This document shows positions 1 through 11,871 of a stretch of 64,000 nt of DNA, one piece after another. Made by a program: the position numbers and the translations under genes. Each line of letters opens with the position of its first letter. Positions within the stretch are counted from its first letter, which is position 1. Below the pieces are notes generated by a model, which ran no database searches, was not told the DNA's origin, and worked only from the letters and a program-made list of their open reading frames with translations. Source of the DNA: Tachypleus tridentatus (lineage: Eukaryota; Arthropoda; Merostomata; Xiphosura; Limulidae); NCBI RefSeq assembly GCF_004210375.1, contig NC_134825.1:9300001-9364000 (forward strand), given 5' to 3'.

Positions 1-770
1 GTTACCTAAACACTTATGATTATACCATGGAATGTTACCTAAACACTTATGATTATACCATGGAATGTTACCTAAACACCTATGATTATACCATGGAATG
101 TTACCTAAACACTTATGATTATACCATGGAATGTTACCTAAACACTTATGATTATGCCATGGAATGTTACCTAAACACTTATGATTATACCATGGAATGT
201 TACCTAAACACTTATGATTATACCATGGAATGTTGCCTAAACACTTATGATTATATCATGAAATACTACCGAAACACTTATGATTATGCCATGGAATGTT
301 ACCTAAACACTTATGATTATACCATGAAATTCTACCTAAACACTTATGATTATACCATGGAATGTTACCTGAACACTTATGATTATACCATGGAATGTAA
401 CCTAAACACTTATGATTATACCATGGAATGTTACCTAAACACTTATGATTATACCATGGAATGTTACCTAAACACTTATGATTATACCATGGAATGTTAC
501 CTGAACACTTATGATTATACCATGGAATGTTACCTAAACACTTATGATTATACCATGAAATACTACCTAAACACTTATGATTATGCCATGGAATGTTACC
601 TAAACACTTATGATTATACCATGAAATACTACCTAAACACTTATGATTATACCATGGAATGTTACCTGAACACTTATGATTATACCATGGAATGTTACCT
701 AAACACTTATGATTATACCATGGAATGTTACCTAAACACTTATGATTATGCCATGGAATGTTACCTGAAA
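1..770. repeat. 33-bp minisatellite array (left edge cut)
   Basis: About 23 head-to-tail copies of a 33-bp unit beginning ATGGAATGTTACCTAAACAC. The array runs off the left edge. Because 33 is divisible by three, an 11-residue repeat is open on the plus strand (27-794), and the minus strand is also open over 256-816. Opposed long reading frames are expected of such an array. The unit variants include Y-to-C, Y-to-N and T-to-A changes as well as silent ones, and I see no start context or splice signals. I treat it as a non-coding satellite. Confidence 0.95.
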
Positions 771-955
771 ATGTACAGTAATCATTGCAATTAAAATTTG
801 ATTTTGAATGAAACAAAATGTGTTACAATAAGACCGAACTGCGCAATTATATCAACTAGTTGAAATTTTGTATATATATACAGATGGTCGTATAGCTGGT
901 CCGATATATATGGAAAAACGTTTTAATCACAAGTCGTGATCTTGTTCATATACAT

Positions 956-1190
956 GGCCCGGCATGGCCAGGTGGTTAGGGCTCTAGACTCGCAATATGA
1001 GGGTCGCAGATTCGAATCTCCGTCACCTCAAATATGCCCGCCTTTCAAGCCGTTGAGGGGTTATAAGTGACGGTCAATCCCACTATTTGTTGCCAGAAAA
1101 GTAGCCCAAGATCTGCCATCCCTAATTTAGCATTGTAAGACTAGAGAAAGTTCGATTCCCCTCGTGTAGCTTTGCGTGAAATTCAAACCA
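956..1190 (+). mobile_element. tRNA-derived SINE, family 1, internally shortened
   Basis: The tRNA-like head starts GGCCCGGCATGGCCAGGTGG and has a B-box-like GATTCGAATC. The conserved body contains 'TGACGGTCAATCCCACTATT' and 'CCCTAATTTAGCA', and the tail is 'GTAGCTTTGCGTGAAATTC'. Compared with fuller copies at 2044-2326 and 39209-39494, the segment between 'AGTAGCCCAAGA' and 'CCATCCCTAATT' is reduced. Confidence 0.85.
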
Positions 1191-2040
1191 ATTGTTCACA
1201 CACCTAAATTATTTAGGGTACTTTAATAGTAATTGAAAATGACTTTAAAACATCGTAGGTGTCATTTAAAGTTTTGTACAACTACAGTTTCCATTAATTT
1301 TGTTTGAATATATGTTATTTATCTTATGACTGAATGATAATAAACCCCGAAAGTTCCTGGTATATTTCTATTTACCATACATCACTATATAATTTAATAA
1401 GTATCACGACATCTTGTACTAAGTGTCATGGTATCATTTAATAATTGTCACGTCGTAATGTTATGTGTTTTACTAATTAATGTTACACATGTGATATAAA
1501 TCTTAATCCAGTTTAGCAAACAGATCCTGTCTGATGTTACGTTGACTGTTAAAGCTGTACCATCTCCCCAGATCATGACGAAACTGACGTCACCCAACAA
1601 TTGCCACGACCTTCCGACGTCCCTTTTTAAACATTTCAAAACCAACAACAGAAAATAAAAAATAACAATAAGAAAACACGTGAAACGTTGAATTTGTGGA
1701 TCGTCGACAGCAGATCGATCAATTTCTGTAAGTTTCCATAATTGTACAAAGGGGGCGTTGAATGGTACACTTGTAAGTAACAGATCCACGTTTTATTTGT
1801 GATATCTGTTGAAACTTCGCGACTTAACCTCGAGTCTTTATAAATAAAGAAAAATATTTCCTCATAAGGCAGATGTTGACCAAAGGAATTTATTAAACTT
1901 GTTTTGATTACTGTAGGCAAAAATAAATAAATAAGTAAAAACCTGCAGTGACTTAAAAAGTATGTTCATAGTTTACCAGAAGATTGATAAATATATAGTT
2001 AAATCCCCAAACGAAAAGAATTGATGTAGAATTATGTGTA
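1191..2040. other. No gene recognised
   Basis: AT-rich sequence. Minus-strand open frames of 94-113 codons (1448-1920) show no domain I recognise and no convincing splice borders. Confidence 0.5.
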
Positions 2041-2043
2041 TGA

Positions 2044-2326
2044 TTGTTTGTTTGTTTGTTTTTGAATTTCGCACAAAGCCACTCGAGGGCTATCTGTGCT
2101 AGCCGTCCCTAATTTAGCAGTGTAAGACTAGAGGGAAGGCAGCTAGTCATCATCATCCACCGCAAACTCTTGGGCTACTCTTTTACCAACGAATAGTGGG
2201 ATTCACCCTCACATTATATCGCCCCCACGGCTGAAAGGGCGAGCATGTTTGGCGCGACGGGAATACGAACCCGCGACCCTCAGATTACGAGTCGCACCCC
2301 GTTAACACGCTTGGCCATGCCAGGCC
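2044..2326 (-). mobile_element. tRNA-derived SINE, family 1, near full length
   Basis: Reads on the minus strand from a tRNA-like head (GGCCTGGCATGGCC, anticodon-loop-like CTCGTAA, GGGTTCG) through the conserved body to a (TTTG)n-type tail. An imperfect 12-bp target-site duplication (TTATGTGTATGA / TTATATGTATGA) flanks it at 2032-2043 and 2327-2338. This makes it a good reference copy for the family. Confidence 0.92.
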
Positions 2327-2509
2327 TTATATGTATGAACATTTTAATACAATCAAGATTAAAACTTTCAGTGTGTGACAGTTAGCTAACAAAACTCGAT
2401 AAAATATACACACAAGATAAAAATACATCCGTAATATGTATCATCACATGAACAAGAATAAGCAAGCCCAACGTGAGTTAAAACAGCCTTCAAGTTTTCT
2501 CGGTACTTT

Positions 2510-2790
2510 GTTGTTTGTTTGTTTGTTTTGAATTTTGCACAAACCTACACGAGGGCTATCTGTGATAGTCATCCCCAATTTTGTAGTGTAAGACTACAGG
2601 GAAGGCAGCTAGTCATCACCACCCACCGCGAACTCTCAGACTACTCTTTTACCAACGAATAACGGGATTGACCGTCACATTAAGACGCCCCCACGGCCGA
2701 AATGGCGAGCACGTTTGGTTGACGGGGATTCAGACGCGCGATCCTCAGATTACGAGTCGAGTGTCTTACCCACCTGGCCATGCCGGACCT
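2510..2790 (-). mobile_element. tRNA-derived SINE, family 1
   Basis: Second minus-strand copy about 180 bp from the previous one. It has the same TTTG tail, body and tRNA-like head, with scattered substitutions including changes in the B box. The target-site duplication is not clear. Confidence 0.9.
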
Positions 2791-2988
2791 AGCTTGTTGT
2801 TAAACATGAGTGGTACTTTACCAGGAAATAATATTAAATAAGGCGATCTATCTACAAACAGACCACTACAAGAACACGATAGTTATATAAACTAATATAA
2901 ACACCTTCCTTCGGACAGCTGTTCCTGTTCATACCTCATTGAAATAAACGGAGAAAAAGTGAACATTTTCTATAAAAAAGGGGATATA

Positions 2989-3192
2989 TTTCTAGGAAGT
3001 GCCGCAGGGTAAGCTTCCGGATTGTACTGATATAAATATGTTTCTAGGAAGTACCGCAGGGTAAGCTTCCGGATTGTACTGATATAAATATGTTTCTAGG
3101 AAGTGCCGCAGGGTAAGCTTTCGGATTGTACTGATATAAATATGTTTCTAGGAAGTGCCGCAAGGTAAGCTTCCGGATTGTACTGATATAAA
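2989..3192. repeat. 52-bp minisatellite, four copies
   Basis: Units start at 2989, 3041, 3093 and 3145 with TTTCTAGGAAGTGCCGCAGG. Only a few substitutions separate them (GTGCC/GTACC, CTTCC/CTTTC). Spacing is exactly 52 bp, which indicates recent duplication. Confidence 0.95.
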
Positions 3193-3296
3193 ACTGTAAT
3201 GTTTCAAACCCTCGTGCAGTTTTAGTAAAAACCGTGTTTTTGTTGTGAATAAAGTACTTTATTTAAATTCTGTAATAAAGAAATGGTAATTAGCCC

Positions 3297-3345
3297 AGAT
3301 AGCCCTCGTGTAGCTTTGCGCTAAATTCAAAACAACCAACAAATG
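3297..3345 (+). mobile_element. Tail fragment of SINE family 1
   Basis: Holds 'CAGATAGCCCTCGTGTAGCTTTGCG' minus the rest of the element, followed by 'AAATTCAAAACAACC'. This is the 3' end only, typical of a strongly 5'-truncated SINE. Confidence 0.7.
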
Positions 3346-4010
3346 TACCGTAATTATTTTTCCAATGGTCTGGATCTTGAATTCCCAATGTATGAATATT
3401 TCTATGATTTTTTTGTTTGTTTCTGATGGCATTCAGTAGATGACTCAACACTGTATTTAGTATTATGGTCACACACATAGATAGATACATATATATTACA
3501 TGGCTCCTGCCAATGTAATAAGTAGTTCCTTCACATCCTCTTCTCTGCTTACATTCACATTCCAACAATAACATCAAGAAGACATATCTGAACCAAACAG
3601 ACTGTAGAAATAGAAGCCATAAAAACAAAGTAATAAAATCCAAACGAGGTTTATCAAACACACGTTTTGTAGACTCAACAAAAACAAATATAGTGTGCAT
3701 GCAAAAACCAGAACTTCAATAGTCAGTTAGGCTTAATATAATTTCTCTCCATAAACACGATTGAAAGACTAAAGATAAGTTTAAGTCATGAAATATTTTG
3801 TAAATTTAAAACAGTGATGCCATCATTATGATCAAGGGCTATTTTAAAGTAAAGTAAATATTATCCAAATAAGATTATATTGAGAGATGAGAAAGGTTGG
3901 GTAACTGGTTCTTAGGTGTGATACAGGAGTTTATTGTTGTTTTCCGGAATGGTAAGAAATACGAATGTTTGAATATAAACCTTTGTTTCTGTGTAAAACA
4001 TTAAAATGTG
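3346..4010. other. No gene recognised
   Basis: A 136-codon minus-strand frame (3290-3700) runs into the SINE tail and matches no family I know. It is hydrophobic in places and is most likely a chance frame. Confidence 0.5.
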
Positions 4011-4099
4011 TGTTTATTGTTTATATTTAAACATTTATCGTAGGTTAAGAGTTATTTCACTGTGGTAAGTAATACAGACACACAATGAAACCTTGTTTT

Positions 4100-4435
4100 G
4101 ATGTGAAATTACCACAAAACTGTGCTTTGTGTTACTGTTTACAGAGTTGTGGAGTATAAAATGTGTGATGTGAAATTACCACAAAACTGTGCTTTGTGTT
4201 ACTATTTACAGAGTTGTGGAGTATAAAATGTGTGATGTGAAATTACCACAAAACTATGCTTTGTGTTACTGTTTACAGAGTTGTGGAGTATAAGATGAAT
4301 GATGTGAAATTACCACAAAACTGTGCTTTGTGTTACTGTTTACAGAGTTGTGGAGTATAAAATGTGTGATGTGAAATTACCACATAACCATGTTTCGTTT
4401 TACTGTTTATAGAGTTTTGGAGTATACGACGTGTG
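4100..4435. repeat. 67-bp minisatellite, about five copies
   Basis: 'GATGTGAAATTACCACAAAA' starts at 4100, 4167, 4234, 4301 and 4368, a period of exactly 67 bp. Decayed units continue on both sides, roughly 4010-4530, so the array is older at its edges and more homogenised in the middle. Confidence 0.93.
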
Positions 4436-4529
4436 AGGTTTCTATATGTTAAGATGAAACACCACAAAAACTTTGCTTCGTATTATAATTTACAGAGTCG
4501 TGTAGTATCAGACATGAGAGCTTTCTATC

Positions 4530-5372
4530 TACAAAAGAAACTTTGCAGACCTTGTAATAAGGCTTCAATGATTTTCTGTTATTGAAATTTAAAGATCATG
4601 GGATCGATCGCTTCTGTACTAAAAGCTTACGACTCGTGACGTCAAAGCACGCGAGGGTTATATATAGGCTGTGATCGCGAGTTGTTTGCGTGATTGGAAA
4701 CCTCCCCATTTGTGTTTATAAACTTTCAAGAGGTGTTAGGAAAAGTGTATAAATCACCCACTAGGAACTTAGAGTTTAAATGAACTACAAATTCATTTTG
4801 CCAATACATGACTTAAGTCTATATTATATTGGAACCATTATTCTTGACATCGGATTATTTATTGTGCACCTCGAACTATTTAGTTCAAGGGAAATAAGAA
4901 ATCACATATACTTAAGCGTTATCGAAACATGAAAACATGTACTAAGAGGAAGAAATCAGGAAACAAGTAAAAAAAAAGTTATTTTGTTCCACACAATATC
5001 TTCTAGAAAAATGTTTGGATTATAACCTCGTAAAGTGTTGTTTTTACGTGTATAATGTAAACCCAGACAGTTATTTATTTCTTGAGCATGCGCAGTGAAA
5101 CACAACTAATTGCATTAAAGTGAGACTTTGGAATGTTTAAAAACAATAAATTTGGATCCATCACATCGTCAAGCTATAAAAATAAGCAAACTCCCATTGG
5201 TAAGAGAAACTGTAGATTGTCATAATTCAGCTGTAATATCACTGGAGTTATCCAAAATGTCTTGTCAACTGATGTGTGTTACGGATGCTTATTGGGGTTA
5301 CTGTTAATGACAACTTCACAAGAACGACCTGATTAACTTGAAATTGAACTTCAATCTCCACGGTGTAAGGCA
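4530..5372. other. No gene recognised
   Basis: Unique AT-rich sequence between two minisatellites. No long frame, tRNA-like head or splice pattern was seen. Confidence 0.5.
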
Positions 5373-6512
5373 GCTCTGATCAACTTGAAATAAAACCCAT
5401 GTTCATAGGATGTAAGGCAGCTCTGATCGGCTTGAGATAAAACCCATGTTTATAGAGGGTGAGGCAGCTCTGATCAGCTTGAAATAAAACCCATGTTCAT
5501 AAGATGTAAGATAGCTCTGATCAACTTGAAATAAAACCCATGTTCATAGGATGTAAGACAGCTCTGATCAACTTGAAATAAAACCCATGTTCATAGGATG
5601 TAAGATAGCTCTGATCAACTTGAAATAAAACCCATGTTCATAGGATGTAAGATAGCTCTGATCAACTTGATAAAACCTATGTTCATAGGATGTAAGATAG
5701 CTCTGATCAACTTGAAATAAAACCCATGTTCATAGGATGTAAGATAGCTCTGATCAACTTGAAATAAAACCCATGTTCATAGGATGTAAGACAGCTCTGA
5801 TCAACTTGAAATAAAACCCATGTTCATAGGATGTAAGATAGCTCTGATCAATTTGAAATAAAACCCATGTTCATAGGATGTAAGATAGCTCTGATCAACT
5901 TGAAATAAAACCCATGTTCATAGGATGTAAGATAGCTCTGATCAACTTGAAATAAAACCCATGTTCATAGGATGTAAGACAGCTCTGATCAACTTGAAAT
6001 AAAACCCATGTTAATAGGATGTAAGATAGCTCTGATCAACTTGAAATAAAACCCATGTTCATAGGATGTAAGATAGCTCTAATCAACTTGATAAAACCCA
6101 TGTTCATAGGATGTAAGATAGCTCTGATCAACTTGATAAAACCCATGTTCATAGGATGTAAGATAGCTCTGATCAACTTGATAAAACCCATGTTCATAAG
6201 ATGTAAGATAGCTCTGGTCAACTTGATAAAACCCATGTTCATAGGATGTAAGATAGCTCTGATCAACTTGATAAAACCCATGTTCATAGGATGTAAGATA
6301 GCTCTGATCAACTTGAAATAAAACCCATGTTCATAGGATGTAAGATAGCTCTGATCAACTTGAAATAAAGCCCATGTTCATAGGATGTAAGATAGCTCTG
6401 ATCAACTTGAAATAAAACCCATGTTCATAAAATGTAAGATAGCTCTGATCAACTTGAAATAAAACCCATGTTCATAGGATGTAAGATAGCTCTGATCAAC
6501 TTGATAAAACCT
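5373..6512. repeat. 47/45-bp minisatellite, about 24 copies
   Basis: The repeated unit is GATCAACTTGAAATAAAACC followed by 27 further bases. Most units are 47 bp. A run around 6070-6300 uses 45-bp units that lost two A residues (CTTGATAAAACC). The 45-bp run is divisible by three and so opens false reading frames on both strands (6036-6321). Confidence 0.95.
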
Positions 6513-6598
6513 TTAACTGTAAGTCAGCCCAGGTAAACTTGATTAAACCTCTACCTTTGATGTAACTGGTGAGCTTTAAACAAACTATGCGTCTATAA

Positions 6599-6746
6599 GG
6601 TAGTTAAAACATTACTTGTTTATCTATAAGGTAGAATAACTCAGGCAAGGTAGTTAAAACATTACTTGTTTATCTATAAGGTAGAATAACTCAGGCAAGG
6701 TAGTTAAAACATTACTTGTTTATCTATAAAGTAGAATAACTCAGGT
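6599..6746. repeat. 50-bp minisatellite, three copies
   Basis: Units start at 6599, 6649 and 6699 with GGTAGTTAAAACATTACTTG. It lies directly downstream of the 47-bp array but has an unrelated unit. Confidence 0.93.
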
Positions 6747-7884
6747 GACTCTAAATAAGATTGTTATGGGCATTACCCCATTTTAGGAACCTTTAGAATG
6801 ACACCTTCACTTTGCAACATGACTTTTCTTTTAATTAGGTCCTGCACAAAGGTCTACATCACTAAGCAACAGTCACTAGCCAGTTTTTTTCGTAATTAGG
6901 TCCTGTTCAAAAGTCTGGAAGTCTGGTTCACTGAACAACTGTCAGGAGCCAGTTCTTATTGTGACTGATTTAGTGTTATATATTTATTTTAATACTAATG
7001 TTTGTTTCACTATATATATTTAGAAACTCGTGTAGCATATACTATTAAATCAGTATTGCGAATTTTCCGCCTATTCACTAAAGTTGTGAATTGTGAGAAT
7101 CAACAATTAATGTTTTGCGAAAGCACTAGCGTATCTTCAGTATTATTGGACCAACTGAAATATCTAGAACCTCGCCTAAGCGTTTACAAACCGACGTGCT
7201 GAAACACGAGACAGTTTATATTGTTGGTTTGCTGCAGTTGGTATACTAAAAACCTCGAAAGCTATAACTATGATAAATGCTTATTAATCGAAAAACTACA
7301 AATACTTGACCAGGAATGTTTATATATTTCGAACGTTACATAGCATTCATCTTCAGTGAATTCGCATCGGACCTCGATATTTTTACGAAAACATGGCATA
7401 ACTTCAGCGAATAAAAGTCAACTCGTTAACTAGCGAGATAGCTCCCTGTTAAGTGAATTGTATCTACATTAACTTGTAATTAATTCGCTCATCGTGAACC
7501 CTGGATAAGATATCAAGGAAGTTCCAGACCGGAAAAAAGACTTATTATTATTTGTAAGTTAGTAAACCATTTGTATGTAAATCCTTTTTTATACTAACTA
7601 TTTATAATAACCGCTATCATAAATTGTATTATTGTTTGTATATTAATATATATTAATAATGAGAAAAAAAACTGTGTGTACCAGTGTTGCTGATAAACAT
7701 AATAAATATGATAATCTCTACATTTAATTAGCATCTAAATTAAGGTTAAAATTTCACTCAGTTTCAGACTATCTGAAATCATAATACGTAACATAATAAA
7801 TTGAATGATTGTTTGAGATAAATTACAGTACGTAACATTTAATACAAAATGATTTATTGCTTTAGTGCCATGACTTGTGCTTAG
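6747..7884. other. No gene recognised; weak two-copy repeat at its start
   Basis: 6780-6960 holds two diverged copies of a ~90-bp segment sharing 'TAATTAGGTCCTG' and 'AGCCAGTT'. The remainder is AT-rich, with no supported gene. Confidence 0.45.
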
Positions 7885-8010
7885 GACCCCGCGACTAAAG
7901 CGGTAAGTCTACGGATTTCCAACGCTAAAATCAGGGGTTCGATTCTCCTCGTTGGGCTCAGCAGATAGCCCGATGGGGCTTTTTTGCTATGAAAAAACAA
8001 ACAAACAAGC
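7885..8010 (+). mobile_element. tRNA-derived SINE, family 2
   Basis: The tRNA-like head has an A-box-like AAAGCGGTAAGTC and a strong T-arm/B-box AGGGGTTCGATTCTCCT. It is followed by 'GCAGATAGCCCGATGGGGCT' and a CAAA-rich tail. It is shorter than family 1, and its body differs. Confidence 0.85.
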
Positions 8011-8540
8011 TGGTGCTTGAAATACCTTTAGCTGTATTCTAAAGGTTCAATGCAATAAATACGTGGTCAGATTTACAACAAACTAGAAACTCCTTAACCG
8101 GATAGTGTCGTTTTTTATTTTGTTTTTTATATAATCTTCTTTTTGTTCTAATTTTTATGTTTCAAGTTTGGTGGGGGTCTACAATTTAATTAATTGAAAA
8201 ATATAATAACAGCAACTTTCACAGTTGAAAAAATTTGGCTTTAGTTATTACAATATTTCCTTCATAATATAGGTTCATCATCAAATAGTAATTACATTAT
8301 TAAAAAATATATTGAATGTAACGTTTACCTGGTAATAATCTGATACTATTGGTGAATAAGTTGTAATAATAAAAATATACTTTCTCTTCTGTGAAAGTTC
8401 CTATTACTGTATTTTGTTTAGTAGTTATTTGTTTTATTGTTTGTTTGTTTTTCTTCCACGAGACCGCACTATTGGTGGCTTTTTTTTTCTTTTTTGGAGG
8501 GTAGCTAAAAACGAATAAAATAAAAACAAATAATGTTTCC
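8011..8540. other. Likely intron of the receptor gene; nothing else seen
   Basis: AT-rich sequence immediately downstream (minus strand) of the splice donor at 8543-8542. I could not identify the next receptor exon here or elsewhere at 1-8540. Confidence 0.4.
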
Positions 8541-8543
8541 TAC

Positions 8544-9466
8544 CTAAAATTTATGGTGTTTTCCTGTCGTCCAAAAAAAGGCGCTGAGAAAGAAATTAGC
8601 CACTTGTTTCCAGCATCATTACACTCCAAATATGGCGAAGTCCACCTACCGTCAGATAAGCCAACTATAATGTCGCTGCCACCACTGACAAGAGGCGTAG
8701 AAGCGACACTAAAGTTTGTGTTGTTTTTCCTTTGGTCAGTGAAGTTTCTTTCAATAGGTTGCCAGAACCATTCACTTCCAACAGAATCTTCATCATAAGA
8801 AACGTTATAAGCGGTTGCTAAGTCCTTGGTTTCAATATATCCATCTTGTCTAAACGCGTAAGGAGTGAACAGTAGTGGTGGTATTTTCCCACGAGGGCGG
8901 AAAACGCCTCTTTGAAAACCGATACCACTAGCATATATGAAAGGATCACTCTCAACATTTACTCTAACCAAGGAGTAATAAAACTCTTCATTATAAATCA
9001 TTTCAGTATCTCCTGAATCCTTTAAAAAAAGGTTCGTCAGGATATTTGCTGTTTTTATAGCAGCAGCTGCTTGTCTTTCAAAACGATCCAAAGACTGATC
9101 AGGTAGGTCGTACTTAAAATGCGCTTTCAAAGACGTCCGCGCACAGTGTAGGGAATCGCTGCGGTTGTGCGTTAATTCGATGTAATTCAAGATAGCCGAA
9201 ACATAGTCTTCTTGTTGGAGAAACTCACGCACGTCATCCAAATACACAAAATCGGCGTCGCGTTTAGATCGCAGCATCTGTGGCTGAAAACTCACATCTG
9301 TTCTGTTTATCAACGGAAAAGTATAGCCAGTGTTTTCAAGAAATAATATTAAGTTTGGGCTTAAATCTGTTGTTGGGCTCAACCAACAAAATACTGGGTT
9401 TTGTTTTAAAAGTAAACATAGCAAAGAAAATATCAAAAATAGAGATCCGTCCACGGATATCATCAT
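8544..9466 (-). CDS. GPR158/GPR179-like (smog-like) orphan class C receptor, Cache-domain exon
   Basis: This exon encodes about 307 residues of the extracellular part of a class C receptor. A signal peptide (residues ~1-28, hydrophobic core LFLIFSLLCLLL) precedes a furin-like R66-S-K-R69. N-glycosylation sequons are at N54, N101, N221, N241, N248 and N251. The C-terminal part has W275-TSPYLEC282, then KWLISFSAPFFG and a final NFR. I recognise this as the end of the Cache domain of GPR158/GPR179, whose human homologue GPR158 senses glycine. C108 and C282 could form a disulfide. The exon ends AATTTTAG before GTAGGA at 8543, a phase-2 donor. The in-frame TAG two codons on is therefore intronic. 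The EGF-like and seven-helix exons are not visible and would lie at lower coordinates. A good acceptor (TTTTACTTCCAG) ends at 9468, one base before the ATG, so a 5' UTR exon probably lies upstream. Confidence 0.8.
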
Positions 9467-9500
9467 ACTGGAAGTAAAACAAAATGTTAATATTTAGTAA
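9467..9500 (-). other. Candidate splice acceptor just upstream of the receptor start codon
   Basis: The minus strand reads TATTAAC, then a T-rich tract, then TTTTACTTCCAG, then T-ATG-ATG. It has a branch-point-like element, a pyrimidine tract and CAG in the right order. It suggests that transcription starts further upstream and that the 5' UTR is spliced. This is inferred from sequence pattern only. Confidence 0.5.
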
Positions 9501-10355
9501 ACAAATTTCAAATATGTTGCACAAAATTCTAGTTACTTGACCCGTATTAAACAGAGGATTAATAAACTGACTTGTAACGTTTGGCGTAGAAAGCTTCTAA
9601 AAAAAAAAAAAAAAAGAATTGTTATAAGCCGACAAGATGTTTTCTTTCTTTCTTTCTTTCTTTTTAACTACTTGGACGTGAGTTTGTTTGTTGTAGACAT
9701 GAGACGTAAGTGAAAATGTCGCTTTCAGTAGGTGTATTTCTGTCAAAAAGTAACCCTAACTACCAACATGGCCGAAGGATCATTGTCTTTCTTTTCTAGT
9801 GTGCATTCTTCCCTTTTTCTTTCACTTCTCCCGTTTCTCAGTTCTACACCTATGTTTATATTTCTCGGAGCGGCATCACTGACGGCTGTTGCACGGTGTC
9901 GAATCCATCGCCTAGAAAATCAATAAACAGTTACTTACAGTGTGCTAGGATAGCATTACAGAAGACAGCAAAGATGTGAAGAAATACAAAGCAGAAATGT
10001 AATAATAAATTAGTCTGTGCCCTCGAACCTAGAAATAATTTAAAATTAACACCGTGAATATAATGGATATAAATATTTTCACACAATATCATGTTAATTT
10101 CATTGAAAACATCTACAATTTTCATATTCAGTATATTTTCACGAGGTCTTACAAAAAATTCTATTTTAATTTTATTTTATCAAGTGATAACAATACTACT
10201 GCTGCTTTGGGTCATAAAATACGTATTTGCTACGTGATTATTAACATGTATTGAATATGTAAAATTTATATTTCTGTTCTATCTATTTTTTGCTCAATGA
10301 TGCTACAGTATTATCAACAAACCAGTGTTTCTCAGTAGAAAGTAGATATGACATA
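9501..10355. other. Upstream region of receptor exon; simple repeats only
   Basis: Contains a poly-A run near 9600 and a (TTTC)n tract near 9643-9664. Short open frames here are chance frames. No core promoter could be assigned. Confidence 0.45.
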
Positions 10356-10359
10356 AACT

Positions 10360-10482
10360 GTGTTTGTGTTTTTTCATATAGCAAAGCCACTAAGGGCTAT
10401 CTGCTCAGCCCACCGAGGGGAATCGAACCCCTGATTTTAGCGTTGTACATCCGGAGACATACCGCTGTACTAGCGGGGGGCG
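10360..10482 (-). mobile_element. tRNA-derived SINE, family 2
   Basis: Minus-strand copy with head CCCCCCGCTAGTACAGCGGT, B box GGGGTTCGATTCCCC, 'GCAGATAGCCCTTAGTGGCT' and a short A-rich tail. The head and T-arm are very well kept. Confidence 0.88.
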
Positions 10483-11870
10483 ACATAAACTAAAAACAAA
10501 CCAAAAGTTCCTTTTCACTGATATCACATATACTTTAGAGTTCCACTTAATAATCATTGGTTGTGCAAAACTCGCGGCACGTGATTATTTTATTTACATT
10601 TTTGCTCCTTTTATTATCGTATGTCATGAAAGTGTTCCTCGCACACAAATTCAATTCGTCATTAATTTTTGTTTACACGTACAGGTTCGCAATTTCAACT
10701 ACTCATTATTTTCTAAGATTATTTTTAGCTTTCACCTGACTGTAGCATTGATTGTATATATATCCAAAATCTCTGATTTTGTTGGGTATCTTTTTTAAGT
10801 ATTGAGATTATCATTACAGCTTACTCAAATTCCGTACCTTTTCGTATCCTTATTTCTAATGTGTGGTCAGATATCGTTAACAATGTAATCTGGTTTATTA
10901 GTGTTCCATTTAAATACCAATTGATTTGTTCTCTTCTTCTTGCAAAACAACCAAAATGAAAGTTTGCCGATATCAAATGTTTCTGTAAAGTCATCACAGA
11001 GGTGAGTTTTGCGAGTACACGCAAGCAAAGCAAAATACAAAGCTGACGTGTGCGAGAGAAAGCGCCAGTCTTTTCCAGCGAAGGGAAGTTAGACAGTAAC
11101 CATGTATGTGTAGAAGAAAGGAAGGCGCGAAACAGAGAAGCAAATGAATGTCCCACGAAGTTTTTAAATCGTTTTAACACTTAACTGATGATGGAGAGAA
11201 TAATTAGAAGGAAGGTAAATAATATCCCTCTTGGTTACACATTACTAAACAAAATACGTTTATTTGATTTTTTCAATTTCGTCCTGTTCGTCAAATATTG
11301 CTATACTGATCACTTAAGCCTCAAGTTGCGGCCTAAAAATGGTCCATGAGACCTTGACACATAACCCATGTTACTAATCACACAAATTTGTATCTGTGGC
11401 CTGAATTTGAAGTTTGTAACTTTAAAGAAGTGGATGCTCATATGGAACAGACTCACAGAGAGAGTGAGACATTCGCGCTTATATATATATATATATATAT
11501 ATACTTATAAATCTAAGCACGTTATTTCCACACAATGGCCTCGTGTTTTAAAAGTGTTGCTTTTCATCGATGTCTTTTATCCTGTATTGATGAATATTAC
11601 ACATAACCAGGGAAATTAATCAGTTCTTGTATCTCGTACGTCAATTTTTATATTTTTACATAAAGGCATTTTCATAAACAGCAAATCCAGAAGAAGAAAA
11701 CTTGTAATAAGAGAATTTTAGAGTGATTAGTTACACGCAGTATAAACATTCAACAGATATTAAAGTAATTCTGCATTAGTAGATAACAGATTATCTATAC
11801 AACCATAACGTTTTCGCGATGAATGAATGTTATTTGACAAAGATGCAGTTCATTAAGTCAAGATGTGTAA
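10483..11870. other. No gene recognised; possible non-coding exon border near 11000
   Basis: 10990-11180 is less AT-rich than its surroundings and contains a textbook plus-strand donor (AGAG|GTGAGT, near 11001). A 119-codon minus-strand frame (10821-11180) matches nothing I know. A (TA)n tract lies near 11480-11503. Confidence 0.3.
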
Positions 11871-11871
11871 C

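Noticed and set aside
27-816. 255-codon plus-strand and 186-codon minus-strand reading frames
   Set aside because: Both are by-products of a 33-bp tandem unit divisible by three. No gene signals are visible and opposed frames are equally open.
3290-3700. 136-codon minus-strand frame as a receptor transmembrane exon
   Set aside because: Although hydrophobic in places, it lacks class C seven-helix motifs and acceptable splice borders, and it starts in a SINE tail.
6036-6321. Opposed 88-91-codon frames
   Set aside because: They coincide exactly with the run of 45-bp units in the 47-bp minisatellite.
5373-6512. CRISPR array
   Set aside because: Units are head-to-tail with no unique spacers, in a eukaryotic genome; the same holds for the 29-, 32- and 33-bp arrays.
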